Notes: generated by a model from the letters alone, not told the origin. Shown: positions 18,084 through 28,923, counted from the stretch's first letter. The stretch is DNA of 37,520 nucleotides from Acidobacteriaceae bacterium (GCA_025462785.1 JAOAPG010000149.1:1-37520), one strand, 5' to 3'. Numbers and translations are program-made.

Positions 18084-20642
18084 CTATTTCAATCCAGACG
18101 CGACATACAAAACCGAAAGCGTTTGGTAGTAGCTATAGGCAAACTGTGATCCATCCTGCGTACTGACTACAGGGCCAATCGAAACAACGCCGGCCCGGTC
18201 CGCAGGGACCAGCTCGCGCAGCAAGTCTTTCCTTCCAGTCGCAATCTCCAGCCGATAAATTTTGAGCGGAACTTCTCCGGATCTATAAATATAAACAGCT
18301 TTACTATCCGCGGACCAATCGGCGACAGAATAGCTCGTATCCACACCCGTTACCGTAACGCTCTGGCCACCATCGACCGGAAACAAAACAACTCCGTCTT
18401 TCCCTCGTGCCCCAGCAAGATACTTCCCGTCAGGGGATGGCATCATGGCCGAGATACCTTCCGGAGTTACCGCGCGCAGCGCGCCTCCAGAAATATCAGT
18501 AATGTAGCTGCGGATCGATTTGCCCGGCTCGCTTCCAACCACCACAACCCGCTTTCCGTCCGGCAAGAATCGCGCTGCCCCATTCAGCAGATGCTCGAGT
18601 CCCGGCAATGGCAATTCGCGGGGTTGCCCCGTCCCGACCGGGAACAAGGTCAGGTGCTCCAGTGTCCCCGTGAATACGGATGCGGCCCATTTGCCATCTG
18701 GAGACAATCCTCCTGCGGTACCCTCGCCAAGTCGTATCGGAGGTGAACCATCGGTTTTGCGGATACCCACGGCGTAATGCGGTCCAGTAGGCTGGCCACT
18801 CTCTTCAAACAAAACCCATCGCCCATCCTCCGAAACATCTTTCGCTTCCGTCCAGTCATACCAGGAAAGTTCTTGCGTCTGCCGCTTCTCTTTCCCGGAC
18901 CATTCCATTGCCAAGCGTTCATTATCAACAGTGAAGAGAACGCGTCCGTCCGCGGCAATATCCTGCAACGTGATTCCCCCCGGAACGCCCAGGACTTGTC
19001 GTCGCTTTCCCGAGGAGTTGACAGCCCACAACTCACGATCATTGCCGTTCTCGACAGCGGTGAACCACACCTCGTCTCCCTTAGGCGACCAGGCTAATCC
19101 ATCTTCTGAATCCCATCCGGACGACAGTGTCGTGCGATGGCCAGCCGTGTCTGTGATGCAAACTGAGCCGCGATCATCCGAGGCTTCAGGATGATCCATG
19201 TAAGCGATTCTGTCTCCTTGGGGAGAAATACGAATATGACTGATCGTTCCTGTCGTCTCGTAGAGCACGTTTCCAATTGGATATTCCAGGCGGATCCGGC
19301 CCGGAACATGGTGCACCACCGCCAGCTTTCCATCCGGACTCCAGTCTGCCCAACGCACGTCTTCGAGTATTTCGCGTGGAGCGCCACCTGCTACAGGTTC
19401 GCTGGCCAATGTTCCATTTACAAAATCCAAATGTCCGCCGTGCATCCCATTCACAGAAAGAGCCAATTCATTAGTGCGGGACAGGGCTAGCAAGTCTGCT
19501 GAGGATATTCCCAGCGGATGCGCGAGGGGAGCGTTGGCCAGGGTGGAGTAAATTTCGAGAGCCCGTCCATTCCAAGACGCGCCATAAATGATGCTGCCCC
19601 CATCTGGTGTAAAACGGGCCGAATAGATTGTGCCTCGCTGGAAAGTCAGGCGGCTGTACACCGGGGCCGAGGCAGATTTGAGACGCTCTCCCAGGAAAAA
19701 GCCGGCACACCCCAGGACCAACACCGCTGCAACCCACGGTAACGATTTTCGCCATGGCACTATCCCGCCGCGAAACGCAACTACAGGTTTGCTTGCCGTA
19801 ACATCCGACACAGTACTCAGCGCGAAAACTAATTCCCGGGCTGACTGAAAGCGTTCCTCTGGTTCTTTCTGAAGACAATGTTGAACAATGCGTTCGAAGG
19901 CGATCGGAATGCTCCGCCTGAGCAAAATCATTTGCTGCGGCTCTTCTCGCAGCACGGCCATCATTGTGTCGGCTTCCGTTTCGCCGGAAAAAGCTCGCCT
20001 GCCAGTTAACATTTCATACAGAATCACGCCGAGTCCAAAGATGTCGGTGCGGTGATCAACCGTTTTGCCGCGAAGCTGTTCCGGAGACATGTATGCGACC
20101 GTGCCCATAACCGAACCACTCTTCGTCTGGGTTGTCATACTGGCTGCCGACTGCTCTTGGTTTTTGTCGATTGTGGTTAATTTCGCAATGCCAAAATCCA
20201 GAATTTTTACGCGCCCGTCGTGGGTGACGAACAGGTTCTCCGGCTTCAGGTCACGGTGGATAATGCCCTTTTCGTGAGCTGCGACTAAACCACGTGCAAT
20301 TTGTGAGGAATAGTCAGTGACATGACGGATGGGTAACGCTCCAGTCATTAGTTTCTGCCGGAGCGTTTGGCCTTCGAGCAATTCCGAGACAATATAGGGC
20401 GCGCCGTTATGCAAACCGGTGTCAAAAATGGCCACAATGTTAGGGTGATTCAGGGCAGCGGCCGCGCGTGCCTCCTGCTCAAACCGGCGCAGGCGGTCTT
20501 TGTCATTAGCTAGAGAGGCTTTTAGAACTTTGATGGCTACTTCCCGGCCAAGGCGATCGTCGCTTGCGCGGTAGACTTCGCCCATCCCGCCAGCGCCGAT
20601 TTTTTCCAGTACTCGATAGTGCCCTAAAACTTCGCCAATCAT
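18084..20642 (-). CDS. Serine/threonine protein kinase with C-terminal PD40/WD40-like beta-propeller
   Basis: IGEVLGHYRVLEKIGAGGMGEVYRASD, IIHRDLKPENLFVT, ILDFGIAK, GTVAYMSPEQLRG; TM segment, then repeated DWSPDGK / SPDGKYLAG propeller motifs. ORF opens at 20702, likely start ATG at 20642. Confidence 0.92.
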   Translation of the reverse strand: MIGEVLGHYRVLEKIGAGGMGEVYRASDDRLGREVAIKVLKASLANDKDRLRRFEQEARAAAALNHPNIVAIFDTGLHNGAPYIVSELLEGQTLRQKLMTGALPIRHVTDYSSQIARGLVAAHEKGIIHRDLKPENLFVTHDGRVKILDFGIAKLTTIDKNQEQSAASMTTQTKSGSVMGTVAYMSPEQLRGKTVDHRTDIFGLGVILYEMLTGRRAFSGETEADTMMAVLREEPQQMILLRRSIPIAFERIVQHCLQKEPEERFQSARELVFALSTVSDVTASKPVVAFRGGIVPWRKSLPWVAAVLVLGCAGFFLGERLKSASAPVYSRLTFQRGTIYSARFTPDGGSIIYGASWNGRALEIYSTLANAPLAHPLGISSADLLALSRTNELALSVNGMHGGHLDFVNGTLASEPVAGGAPREILEDVRWADWSPDGKLAVVHHVPGRIRLEYPIGNVLYETTGTISHIRISPQGDRIAYMDHPEASDDRGSVCITDTAGHRTTLSSGWDSEDGLAWSPKGDEVWFTAVENGNDRELWAVNSSGKRRQVLGVPGGITLQDIAADGRVLFTVDNERLAMEWSGKEKRQTQELSWYDWTEAKDVSEDGRWVLFEESGQPTGPHYAVGIRKTDGSPPIRLGEGTAGGLSPDGKWAASVFTGTLEHLTLFPVGTGQPRELPLPGLEHLLNGAARFLPDGKRVVVVGSEPGKSIRSYITDISGGALRAVTPEGISAMMPSPDGKYLAGARGKDGVVLFPVDGGQSVTVTGVDTSYSVADWSADSKAVYIYRSGEVPLKIYRLEIATGRKDLLRELVPADRAGVVSIGPVVSTQDGSQFAYSYYQTLSVLYVASGLK

Positions 20643-20979
20643 TGTGGGAGCAAGCAAGCCAGTAAGTGCGGATATGTTATGAGTGACACTCTGGCAAGTC
20701 AATTAATTTAACCATGGACGATTCCGCCGCAACGGGCTTCCCAGAAAGGATTACAAATAATTACAATCCAATGTGCGTTTAGAAATGGCTCCCGCGCAAG
20801 CTTAGCGGCGCACTTATGCGCTGCAGTCAGGTCCTACTAATGTTGCCGGTCATCAAATTCTCAACAGGTTGCTGAGTGACAGAACGCATCTCACTCTAAT
20901 AGCGAACATCCCAGAAAACGGAACTGCTATATTGCCTGTTACTCTACAACACTGGATGAAAGTTGGTTAGCGCCCACTA

Positions 20980-21555
20980 ATGCCTAATATTCGACTGCTC
21001 AGCCGTTTCTCCAAGAACATTTTTAAGTTGGTAATTTCGCTTGCTCCTGCGCTGTCCTGCTTGCCTGCATCAGCTCAGCACGCGCCCGAGCTGGAACTGT
21101 TTGGTGGCTACTCGTATTTGCGATTTGACAGCAAGCCATTGGGCTATCCGAGCAATTCCAATCTGAATGGATGGAATGGATCCCTGACGGCTCCCCATCT
21201 TTACCGCGAACTCGGTCTCGTGGTTGACGTTAGCGGTCACTACGGATCAGGTTTCAGGGAATACAACTTCATGGTGGGACCCCAAGTTACAACTGATTTC
21301 CGAGGTTACACGGTGTTTGGACGGTTCTTGTATGGCAGAGCAAGAGATCGCGTGGAAATCAATGGACAATCACCTGTTGGACTTTCCAGCCTAGGGCGTG
21401 CGATAGCGGTGGGTGGCGGCGTTGAGAAAAGCCTCTCCGCCAAGCTTTCATACCGAATCGTTCAGGTGGACTATATAAATGCGAGTACATTGGGACAAAC
21501 CCAAGGCAATATACGTGTCTCGACTGGCTTTGTATTTCGATTTGGCGGCAAATGA
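20980..21555 (+). CDS. Predicted outer-membrane beta-barrel protein
   Basis: Signal peptide-like N-terminus (LVISLAPALSCLPASAQ), ELFGGYSYLRFD, amphipathic strands, ends RVSTGFVFRFGGK. Confidence 0.75.
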   Translation: MPNIRLLSRFSKNIFKLVISLAPALSCLPASAQHAPELELFGGYSYLRFDSKPLGYPSNSNLNGWNGSLTAPHLYRELGLVVDVSGHYGSGFREYNFMVGPQVTTDFRGYTVFGRFLYGRARDRVEINGQSPVGLSSLGRAIAVGGGVEKSLSAKLSYRIVQVDYINASTLGQTQGNIRVSTGFVFRFGGK

Positions 21556-21607
21556 GCGGCAAACTCTGCGGCGGACGAAATTCCTAAACTTTCTGAAGAG
21601 GTTTGAT

Positions 21608-22738
21608 ATGCAAGCCAAAGCTGTAGCCCTGTTTTCCGCGTGCTTAATGCTTGCGGGTCTTTCCGGATGCGGTTCGTCTTCATCCTCGTCCACCACAGCT
21701 CCAGCGGGTTCGCATCTTGCGTACGTTACCGCCGGGACAGGGATCTCGGCGTTTCGTGTTGATAATCGGTCTGGAAGTTTCACTTCTGTCGTAGGATCGC
21801 CATTTTCTTTCCCGATTTCACCCAGCTCGCCCAACAACTTCACCTCGCCTACGGCAGTGAATGTGCATCCCTCGAAAAAGTTCGCCTATGCCCTAAATCA
21901 GGCTCAGAATGACATTTCACTTTTCCAAATTGACAGCAATTCCGGAGCGCTCTCTGAAGTTCTTCCTCGCACCTCAACGGGTATTTCCCCTTCTTCCATG
22001 AGCATGACCGCCGGCGGCGACTTCCTGTTTGTGACGAATTTTTCGTCCGACACTATTTCCGTATTCTCGGTAAATTCCGGAAGCGGCGCCCTCACGGAAA
22101 TTTCCGGATCTCCTTTCGCCGCCAGCTTAAATCCAAGCAAAATCATGGTCTCCCCAAGCGGAAAATTCTTATACGTTCTGAATCCCAACCTTACTGCGAT
22201 CTCCGCTTACGCCATTGCCTCAGGTGCAGGTACGTTGACGCCAGTGTCTGGCTCTCCATTTGTTATCGGGGGTGCGCCTCGTTCATTCGCTATCGATCCT
22301 GCCGAGCACTTCATGTATGTAACTGATGTAAACGCCAACACTGTCTCGGCGTACAGCATAAATTCAAGTACTGGGGCACTTACGTTTGTCCAAAACTCCA
22401 CCATAGCGACAGGAACAACCCCTGTCCAAGTCCTTGTTCACTCCTCGGGAACCTTTTTGTACGTTGCCAATACTGCCTCCAGCAATATTTCGGAGTACAA
22501 GCTCGACTCGGCTACCGGCATACCCGCCGTGAACACGAATTCAGCCACAATTACGGGAGGCGCTGGCGCTTCCTTCATGTTGAACGATTCCACGTCAGGG
22601 AATTATGTTTTCGTAGGCAGCGGAAACACTGGGACAATCGGCGAATTCTCCGTGAATCTCACAACCGGTGTTTTGACCACCACCTCAAATGGCCCATCGA
22701 CAGGCGCGGGTTCAAACTCAATGTTTCTTACCAAGTAA
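21608..22738 (+). CDS. Lipoprotein with YVTN/lactonase-like beta-propeller repeats
   Basis: Lipobox LAGLSGCGSSSSSS; repeated FLFVTNFSSDTISVFSVNSGSGALTEISGSPF / FLYVLNPNLTAISAYAIASGAGTLTPVSGSPF / FMYVTDVNANTVSAYSINSSTGALT. Confidence 0.88.
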   Translation: MQAKAVALFSACLMLAGLSGCGSSSSSSTTAPAGSHLAYVTAGTGISAFRVDNRSGSFTSVVGSPFSFPISPSSPNNFTSPTAVNVHPSKKFAYALNQAQNDISLFQIDSNSGALSEVLPRTSTGISPSSMSMTAGGDFLFVTNFSSDTISVFSVNSGSGALTEISGSPFAASLNPSKIMVSPSGKFLYVLNPNLTAISAYAIASGAGTLTPVSGSPFVIGGAPRSFAIDPAEHFMYVTDVNANTVSAYSINSSTGALTFVQNSTIATGTTPVQVLVHSSGTFLYVANTASSNISEYKLDSATGIPAVNTNSATITGGAGASFMLNDSTSGNYVFVGSGNTGTIGEFSVNLTTGVLTTTSNGPSTGAGSNSMFLTK

Positions 22739-22773
22739 ACTTGGGTCACTTAAGTTGAGCTATAACATTTCTC

Positions 22774-23781
22774 ATGGTCAATTTTGGCATCCTCGGTTTC
22801 GGACTGCATGCGGTCAAGCGACTCATGCCGGGCTTCGCGCTGGCTAAGAACTGCCGGGTGATGGGTCTCTCTCGGCGTGATATGGCGAAAGCGAAAGAGT
22901 CTGCGCGTCAATTCGACATTCCGCTAGCTTTTGATTCAGCGAAGGACTTATGCCGTTCACCCCAAGTTGACGCGATTTTCGTAACGACTCCAAACGCTTG
23001 CCACTTGCAAGACGTGCTTACGGCCATTGACTCGGGTAAACCTGTACTCTGCGAGAAGCCAATGGGAGTAAATGCCGACCAGTGTCGGCAGATGGTCGAG
23101 GCTGGTCGGAAAGCGAATGTGTTGCTAGGAATCGCGCAAATATTCCGTTTTGAAGAAAGCACAGCTCGACTTCGGGATCGCATCGCCGCAGGAGAAATCG
23201 GCAAACCCATATTCGCCCGTTCTGAATTTTCGTTTCCAGGAAAAGCGGATCACGCACGCAAGTGGCTGTACGATCCGAAGGTCGCGGGAGGAGGACCAAT
23301 AGCTGACGTCGGCGTGCACTCAATCGATGCCCTGCGTTTCATTCTGCAAGACGAGGTTCTACGGGTAAGCGCCAGGGCTATGTCGGATGACGTCTCCGGA
23401 GATCTTGAGGCTGCGGCAGTGCTGACTTTGGAATTTTCGCGAGGCACGATTGCGTCGGTCTTGGTTTCATTCCGCGCTGAATATCGCACACCGCTCGAAT
23501 TCGTGGGCGAAAGCGGAGTCCTGCGGGCCGACAATGGATTCAACGTCGAGAGGCCAATCAAGCTGGAACTGCGCCGAGGTTGGGATGTGGTCGAAACCGA
23601 GACAGTGTCGAATTCCTTAGCCTATGCGCGGCAAGTTGACTCTTTTGCGGCTGCAGTTGAAGGCAAAGAGAAGTTCCCTGTTCTCGGAGAAGAAGGCTGG
23701 CAAAATCAGGAGATTATCGATGCAGCCTACAAAAGCATTAAAAACCGCAAAGCAGAAGACGTTCCTAACGTATTCGCATGA
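22774..23781 (+). CDS. Gfo/Idh/MocA family oxidoreductase
   Basis: VNFGILGFGLHAVKRLMPGF, VDAIFVTTPNACHLQDVLTAIDSGKPVLCEKPMGVNADQCRQMV, GGGPIADVGVHSIDALRFIL. Confidence 0.92.
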   Translation: MVNFGILGFGLHAVKRLMPGFALAKNCRVMGLSRRDMAKAKESARQFDIPLAFDSAKDLCRSPQVDAIFVTTPNACHLQDVLTAIDSGKPVLCEKPMGVNADQCRQMVEAGRKANVLLGIAQIFRFEESTARLRDRIAAGEIGKPIFARSEFSFPGKADHARKWLYDPKVAGGGPIADVGVHSIDALRFILQDEVLRVSARAMSDDVSGDLEAAAVLTLEFSRGTIASVLVSFRAEYRTPLEFVGESGVLRADNGFNVERPIKLELRRGWDVVETETVSNSLAYARQVDSFAAAVEGKEKFPVLGEEGWQNQEIIDAAYKSIKNRKAEDVPNVFA

Positions 23782-23845
23782 GGAATGAAGCTGGCCACAG
23801 CAAGATGAAAATATTGGAACGTTTTAATCGCCGGAGTTTCGAAGA

Positions 23846-24403
23846 TTAGAAGTGCGCAGGCGCTCTGTCTCGGAGACTTCGCACCATCAGCCAAATCACA
23901 ATACCCAACATTCCCGCCCAACCTAGCAGTCTAACTACGGAAGCAATCGATGTGTCATATGGCAATACACCCAAACTGGAGAACATCGTATTCCAATCGT
24001 GCTCGGCAAAGTCGGGATCTCCAACCGTGACCAGCGGCAACGCCATAGCCCGCGCATCCGCCATGTATGTTGCGGTGTATAACCAGTTTTCGAAAAAGAA
24101 AAATGTACAGAATACAAATGCGGTGGTCTGGCGCTCCCTAAGGAAATAGGCTGCCAACAGTGCAGGCACCAGCCATTGCAGAATGGTCCCTCCCCAAAGT
24201 CCGAGCGTAGCCCCGAGCCAGCCGAATAGGAGATGACCACCTTCGTGCACAACCAAGTTCACAAAATCAATCAAAAGAAAATCGCCATGCTTCTGGAAGG
24301 CATACAGGAGAAAAGCTGCATAAAACGTGAGCCACGCGATAAGAGCTGGCATCGGAACGCGACGCCATGGCCGTTCAGCAAATGCCAGTAATTGCGTAGT
24401 CAT
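23846..24403 (-). CDS. Small multispanning membrane protein with HEGGH (HExxH) motif
   Basis: 185 aa with several hydrophobic segments; DFVNLVVHEGGHLLFGWLG, motif coded at 24233-24247. Confidence 0.6.
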   Translation of the reverse strand: MTTQLLAFAERPWRRVPMPALIAWLTFYAAFLLYAFQKHGDFLLIDFVNLVVHEGGHLLFGWLGATLGLWGGTILQWLVPALLAAYFLRERQTTAFVFCTFFFFENWLYTATYMADARAMALPLVTVGDPDFAEHDWNTMFSSLGVLPYDTSIASVVRLLGWAGMLGIVIWLMVRSLRDRAPAHF

Positions 24404-24551
24404 AGATGGAGATTCTAGGTTCCTATTGGCATGGGAAGAAGATTACGCCAGTGCACCCGGAGGCTCCCGAGGCGATCGCTTTGCTGGACCTCCTACATGT
24501 GTTCTGACCGTATAATGATCCGCGGCAGGATTTGCCAACGCCGCGAGAATC

Positions 24552-26386
24552 ATGAAATCTCGTCAACTGCTGATAATTGCCGGGCTCTTACTGCTGGTCC
24601 TTGCCGCCATTGCGGGGCTTATGCTGACCCGCGAATCAGCGCAGCCTGCATTGTCGAAAGCTTCAAAGAAATCCGTAAAGCCACCTCCGGTAGATGAAAA
24701 ACCACCGCAGACTGCACGGAGTCTTGCGCCTAGCGCAGCAACACCCCAGGAGCGGCGTTTCGCGCAAGAAGCGGAGCGAGTGAGTGACCACGAAGTCGAT
24801 CTCGCCTTTGCGCAAGCGTTACGAGACGCTGGAAATAAAGTCGATCAAGCCTCGCCTCAAAATCGCGAACTCTTTGATCGCCTGAGCAAAGCCGAAGCTG
24901 GAGTTGCGAAAGACCAAGCGCGCCTTGACGAATTGAAGAACAAGTCGACGCGGCAACTGGAGACCGCAAGGACAACCTCCAACAACAGCTTGAGCTACTG
25001 CAGGTACAGGTGGAACTTGACGGAGATGAAGTCAGCGATGTGAAGGAAGAGATAGACCGTTCTGGAACTGATCCACGAACTCCCATCCAAAACCAATTCA
25101 CTACCCACGAAACTGCTGAGCATGCGCTTGATCAGAGCCGTTCCACAGCAAGCGCTAATACAGCCGTAAATTACCGCTCCGATACCTTGTGGGGACAACT
25201 TACCGAATGGCATGCTCTCCACAACAAGGCAGCTACGTTGAACCAAGCACGGGACGAGGCGGACCAAAACGCGACAAAGCTCACTCAATCCCATGACAAA
25301 TTAAACCAACTCAAAACCCAGGGCTCAGACGACCAGACGATCACGCAACAAGCTATTAGCCAACTCACCTCAGGCAGTGGGGATGCTGGCGATTACGCCG
25401 AAGCGACCGATACAGCGGTTACCTCGCTCAATCGCCTCTCAGACGTAAAGAAAGACCTGACGGATTTTGACAAACGTATTCAAGATCATCAAGAGATTCG
25501 TGACGCCTACGGGAATTGGCTTGTCTTAGTCGCGCTACAGCAGCGTACGGTAATGCATCGAGTGATTCAATTTGTTCTCTGGATCATCCTCATTTTCTTT
25601 GCCGTGTATTTGACCGGACTCGCAATTGATCACTTTCTTCCTGCCGCCAGCACAGAACATAACCGTATTCGAACGCTTCGCGTTGTCATTCGTTTCGTGG
25701 TACAGGTGCTTGGCGTGCTGCTGGCGTTATTCATAGTCTTTGGCGCTCCCCAGCAGATGCCGACGATCTTAGGCTTGGCGGGTGCGGGGCTCACGGTGAC
25801 TCTAAAAGACTTTATCGTCGCGTTCGTCGGTTGGTTCGTATTGATGGGCCGCAACGGAATCAAAGTAGGCGATTGGGTCGAAATCAATGGCGTCGTCGGC
25901 GAAGTGATCGAAGTTAGTTTGTTCAGGACTGTGCTACTTGAAACTGGCAATTGGACAGATACGGGCCATCCCACGGGTCGTAAAGTCTCATTCGTGAACA
26001 GCTACGCAATTGAGGGACACTACTTTAATTTTTCCACAACGGGTCAATGGCTGTGGGATGAACTCGAGATCATGGTTCCGTCTTCCGAGGATCCTTATCC
26101 GATCATTGAGTCAATTCAAAAAATGGTCGAGAAGGAAACGGATGCAAACGCGCGAGCAGCCGAGAAGGAATGGAAAGAAGCTACAACGCGCTACCGTGTG
26201 CAATCAGTTACGGCAACTCCAGCGGTAAATCTCAGGCCGACGACTTCTGGCGTAGAGGTACACGTTCGCTATATCACTCGCGCCCATGAACGTTTTGAAA
26301 CGCGCGCCCGATTGTATCAAGCCTTAGTCGCTTTGCTGCGCCGCAAAGGTGTCAGCGAACCAGAAGAGGCCGCAACAGCCAAATAA
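24552..26386 (+). pseudogene. MscS-family mechanosensitive channel, split by an apparent frameshift
   Basis: ORF 24552..25043 (signal/TM plus coiled-coil) continues in another frame as RIEEQVDAATGDRKDNLQQQLELLQVQVELDGDEVSDVKEEIDR... into ORF 25010..26386, which holds MscS core (GLAGAGLTVTLKDFIVAFVGWFVLMGRNGIKVGDWVEINGVVGEVIEVSLFRTVL). Confidence 0.75.
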
Positions 26387-26402
26387 AATTTCGGGTGGAC
26401 TT

Positions 26403-27302
26403 CTATGCCTTTATCTTGCGGGCCAATGCAACTGCTCCGAGCACCGGCTCGACAATATTCGAATTTATTTCTGCGTATTCAGCGATCAACCTTTTCGAGA
26501 AAGCTTCACGTACAGTCCCGCTGTGGGCAAATACTCCGCCAATCATGGCGATCTTCACTGTCTGGCCTTCCGGAAACAAACGTTTGATTGTCGTCTTCGC
26601 AAGACCAGAAAGCTCGTTGGCCGCACTCTCAAGGACCCGAATAGCGACTGTATCGCCGGAAGCTGCCGCGGAAACTACACTTGGGAACAAAGCAGCAAAA
26701 TCGGGCGCTGGACTTCCATTCGCGGCGAGAACCAACTGCTCGCGATCCTTGAGATGCCACGTATTTAGAATGCTTTCTGATAATCGAGTTTGGGTTTCTT
26801 CATCATGGGCCCGCATTATGGCTGCTACGGCGGCGCGACCGATCCAATGTCCAGATCCTTCGTCGGAGATTGCAAATCCCCAACCGCCCGACCGCGCTGT
26901 CTCTCCATTCGTATTCCGGCCATACGCAATTGATCCCGTGCCAGCGATCACAATCACGCCGGGCCCGTCGCCGAAGGCAGCTTGCAGCGCAATCACCATG
27001 TCGCCTACTACCTCAATCTCTCCCGCGACGATTTCCGCAACGATTTCACGCACTATATCGTCCACGTCCTTGCGCGCACCGCCAGCAACTCCAACGCATG
27101 TCCGAGAGATCTGCTGTGGAGCTATGTTCGCGTCAGAGCAAGCCTGGTGTATGGCTTCAGTAAGCGACTGGCGCGCCGATGCTTCTCCGACGCGAACCAC
27201 ATTGCTAGCGGCACCTGTCCCGCTTCCAAGTGCCGAGGTTTCGTCGCCGAGTAAACAGGAAGTCTTACTGCCGCCACCGTCAATTCCGAGGAAGAAAGCC
27301 AC
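26403..27302 (-). CDS. BadF/BadG-type ATPase, N-acetylglucosamine kinase-like
   Basis: MAFFLGIDGGGSKTSCLLGDE, GVAGGARKDVDD, VIVIAGTGSIAYGRN, GGWGFAISDEGSGHWIGRAAV. Confidence 0.9.
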   Translation of the reverse strand: MAFFLGIDGGGSKTSCLLGDETSALGSGTGAASNVVRVGEASARQSLTEAIHQACSDANIAPQQISRTCVGVAGGARKDVDDIVREIVAEIVAGEIEVVGDMVIALQAAFGDGPGVIVIAGTGSIAYGRNTNGETARSGGWGFAISDEGSGHWIGRAAVAAIMRAHDEETQTRLSESILNTWHLKDREQLVLAANGSPAPDFAALFPSVVSAAASGDTVAIRVLESAANELSGLAKTTIKRLFPEGQTVKIAMIGGVFAHSGTVREAFSKRLIAEYAEINSNIVEPVLGAVALARKIKA

Positions 27303-27425
27303 GAGCGTAGTTCTATCATAGGATCGCAGCTAGAGCTTGCTCGCCGCGAGTTTCATTGCCTTCGATAGTCGCTTCTATCAGCGTTCTCACTGTCTCACTA
27401 CCACTCCCGCCTTCTGCCCTGCATA

Positions 27426-28895
27426 ATGAACAATCCGATGGGCTTAAACACTCTCGACTTCGTCATTATCGCGCTATATCTTGCGGGTATAACTCTGTTC
27501 GGACTTCGCTTCCGCAAACGCCAGCGCTCGCTTCGTGATTATTTTCTTGCCGACCGCAATATACCCTGGTGGGCCATCGCGCTTTCCATCGTGGCGGCCG
27601 AAACCAGCACGTTGACGATCATTAGCATCCCGGGCCTCGCCTACGATACGAATCTCACGTTTCTGCAGGTGGTGGTCGGATACCTAGCAGGAAGGATCAT
27701 TATCAGCTTCATCCTTCTGCCGCAATATTTTCGCGGCGATCTCTTTACTGCCTACGAACTGATTGAACGCCGCTTCGGACGAACACTACGCTCACTGACC
27801 GCAGGATTGTTCTTGCTCACGAGGGCCGCGGCAGAAGGAGTGCGTGTCTATGCCGTCTCAATTGTTGTAGCGATTGCACTCGGGACTGGTGAAATTGCCT
27901 CTATCGCAATCATTACTGCACTAACGCTGGTCTACACATTTGAAGGCGGATTGGCGGCAGTCATCTGGACTGATGTTGTCCAAACATTCATCTACGTCGG
28001 TGGAACATTGGTCGGCGTGTTTACCATCTTGCACCTGATTCCGGGAGGATGGACAAGCATTCACACTATCGCGGCAAGCGCTCATAAACTGCAGGTGTTC
28101 GACTTCACTCCGACTTTGTGGAAACCGTACACGTTCTGGGCAGGACTGATTGGCGGAGCATTTCTTACCACAGCCAGTCACGGGACGGATCAGCTGATTG
28201 TTCAGAGACTACTGGCAGCTCGCGACCAGCGGCAATCCGTGACGGCCCTCCTCTCTAGCGGAATTGCTATTCTCTTCCAGTTCGCCCTTTTTCTTATCGT
28301 GGGCGTTATGCTGTTTGCTTACTATCACGCCCCATCTGCAGCATTTGGCCTTGCGGACCGCATTTATCCGACCTTCATTGTCACGAAGATGCCGCACGGA
28401 ATTTCTGGCTTGCTGATCGCTGCGATTTTGGCAGCAGCCATGTCAAACTTAAGCGCAGCGCTGAACTCCCTCTCATCTAGCTCGATGATGGATTTTTACC
28501 TGCGGCGCCATCCAAATTTGGATAACCGCATTCAGATGCGCCTCTCGAGAATTTCAACGTTGATTTGGGCCCTGGTGCTTTTCGGATTGGCAGTGTTGTC
28601 ACTGCACAAAGTAGGCCGGGTGATTGAAGTCGGGCTGCAGATTGCATCCCTCGCCTACGGGGCACTATTAGGAGTGTTTCTGCTGGGAGTTCTCACGAAA
28701 CGCGCAAACCAGAGCGGCGCAATCGTAGGCATGGCATGTGGCTTGGCAATAGAACTCTATATATGGCTGGGAACGCGTGTGCCATGGACTTGGTACGTCG
28801 TCCTAGGAACGATCGTCACGTTCAGCGTTGGATATATTGCGAGCCTTCTTCGCGGCAAAATCGCAAAGCTCAGCGTCAAAGCGGAAGTTTCCTGA
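27426..28895 (+). CDS. Sodium:solute symporter (SSS family)
   Basis: About 13 hydrophobic segments; LRDYFLADRNIPWWAIALSIVAAETSTLTIISIPGLAY, SHGTDQLIVQRLLAARDQRQS, AAILAAAMSNLSAALNSLSSSSMMDFY. Confidence 0.92.
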   Translation: MNNPMGLNTLDFVIIALYLAGITLFGLRFRKRQRSLRDYFLADRNIPWWAIALSIVAAETSTLTIISIPGLAYDTNLTFLQVVVGYLAGRIIISFILLPQYFRGDLFTAYELIERRFGRTLRSLTAGLFLLTRAAAEGVRVYAVSIVVAIALGTGEIASIAIITALTLVYTFEGGLAAVIWTDVVQTFIYVGGTLVGVFTILHLIPGGWTSIHTIAASAHKLQVFDFTPTLWKPYTFWAGLIGGAFLTTASHGTDQLIVQRLLAARDQRQSVTALLSSGIAILFQFALFLIVGVMLFAYYHAPSAAFGLADRIYPTFIVTKMPHGISGLLIAAILAAAMSNLSAALNSLSSSSMMDFYLRRHPNLDNRIQMRLSRISTLIWALVLFGLAVLSLHKVGRVIEVGLQIASLAYGALLGVFLLGVLTKRANQSGAIVGMACGLAIELYIWLGTRVPWTWYVVLGTIVTFSVGYIASLLRGKIAKLSVKAEVS

Positions 28896-28923
28896 TCACA
28901 TTCACGTATACTCATTCCCTTTA

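Noticed and set aside
26395-27321. 308-aa plus-strand ORF covering the BadF-type kinase gene
   Set aside because: Shadow ORF: the opposite strand encodes a full kinase with recognisable ATPase motifs; this translation is low-complexity and lacks family features.
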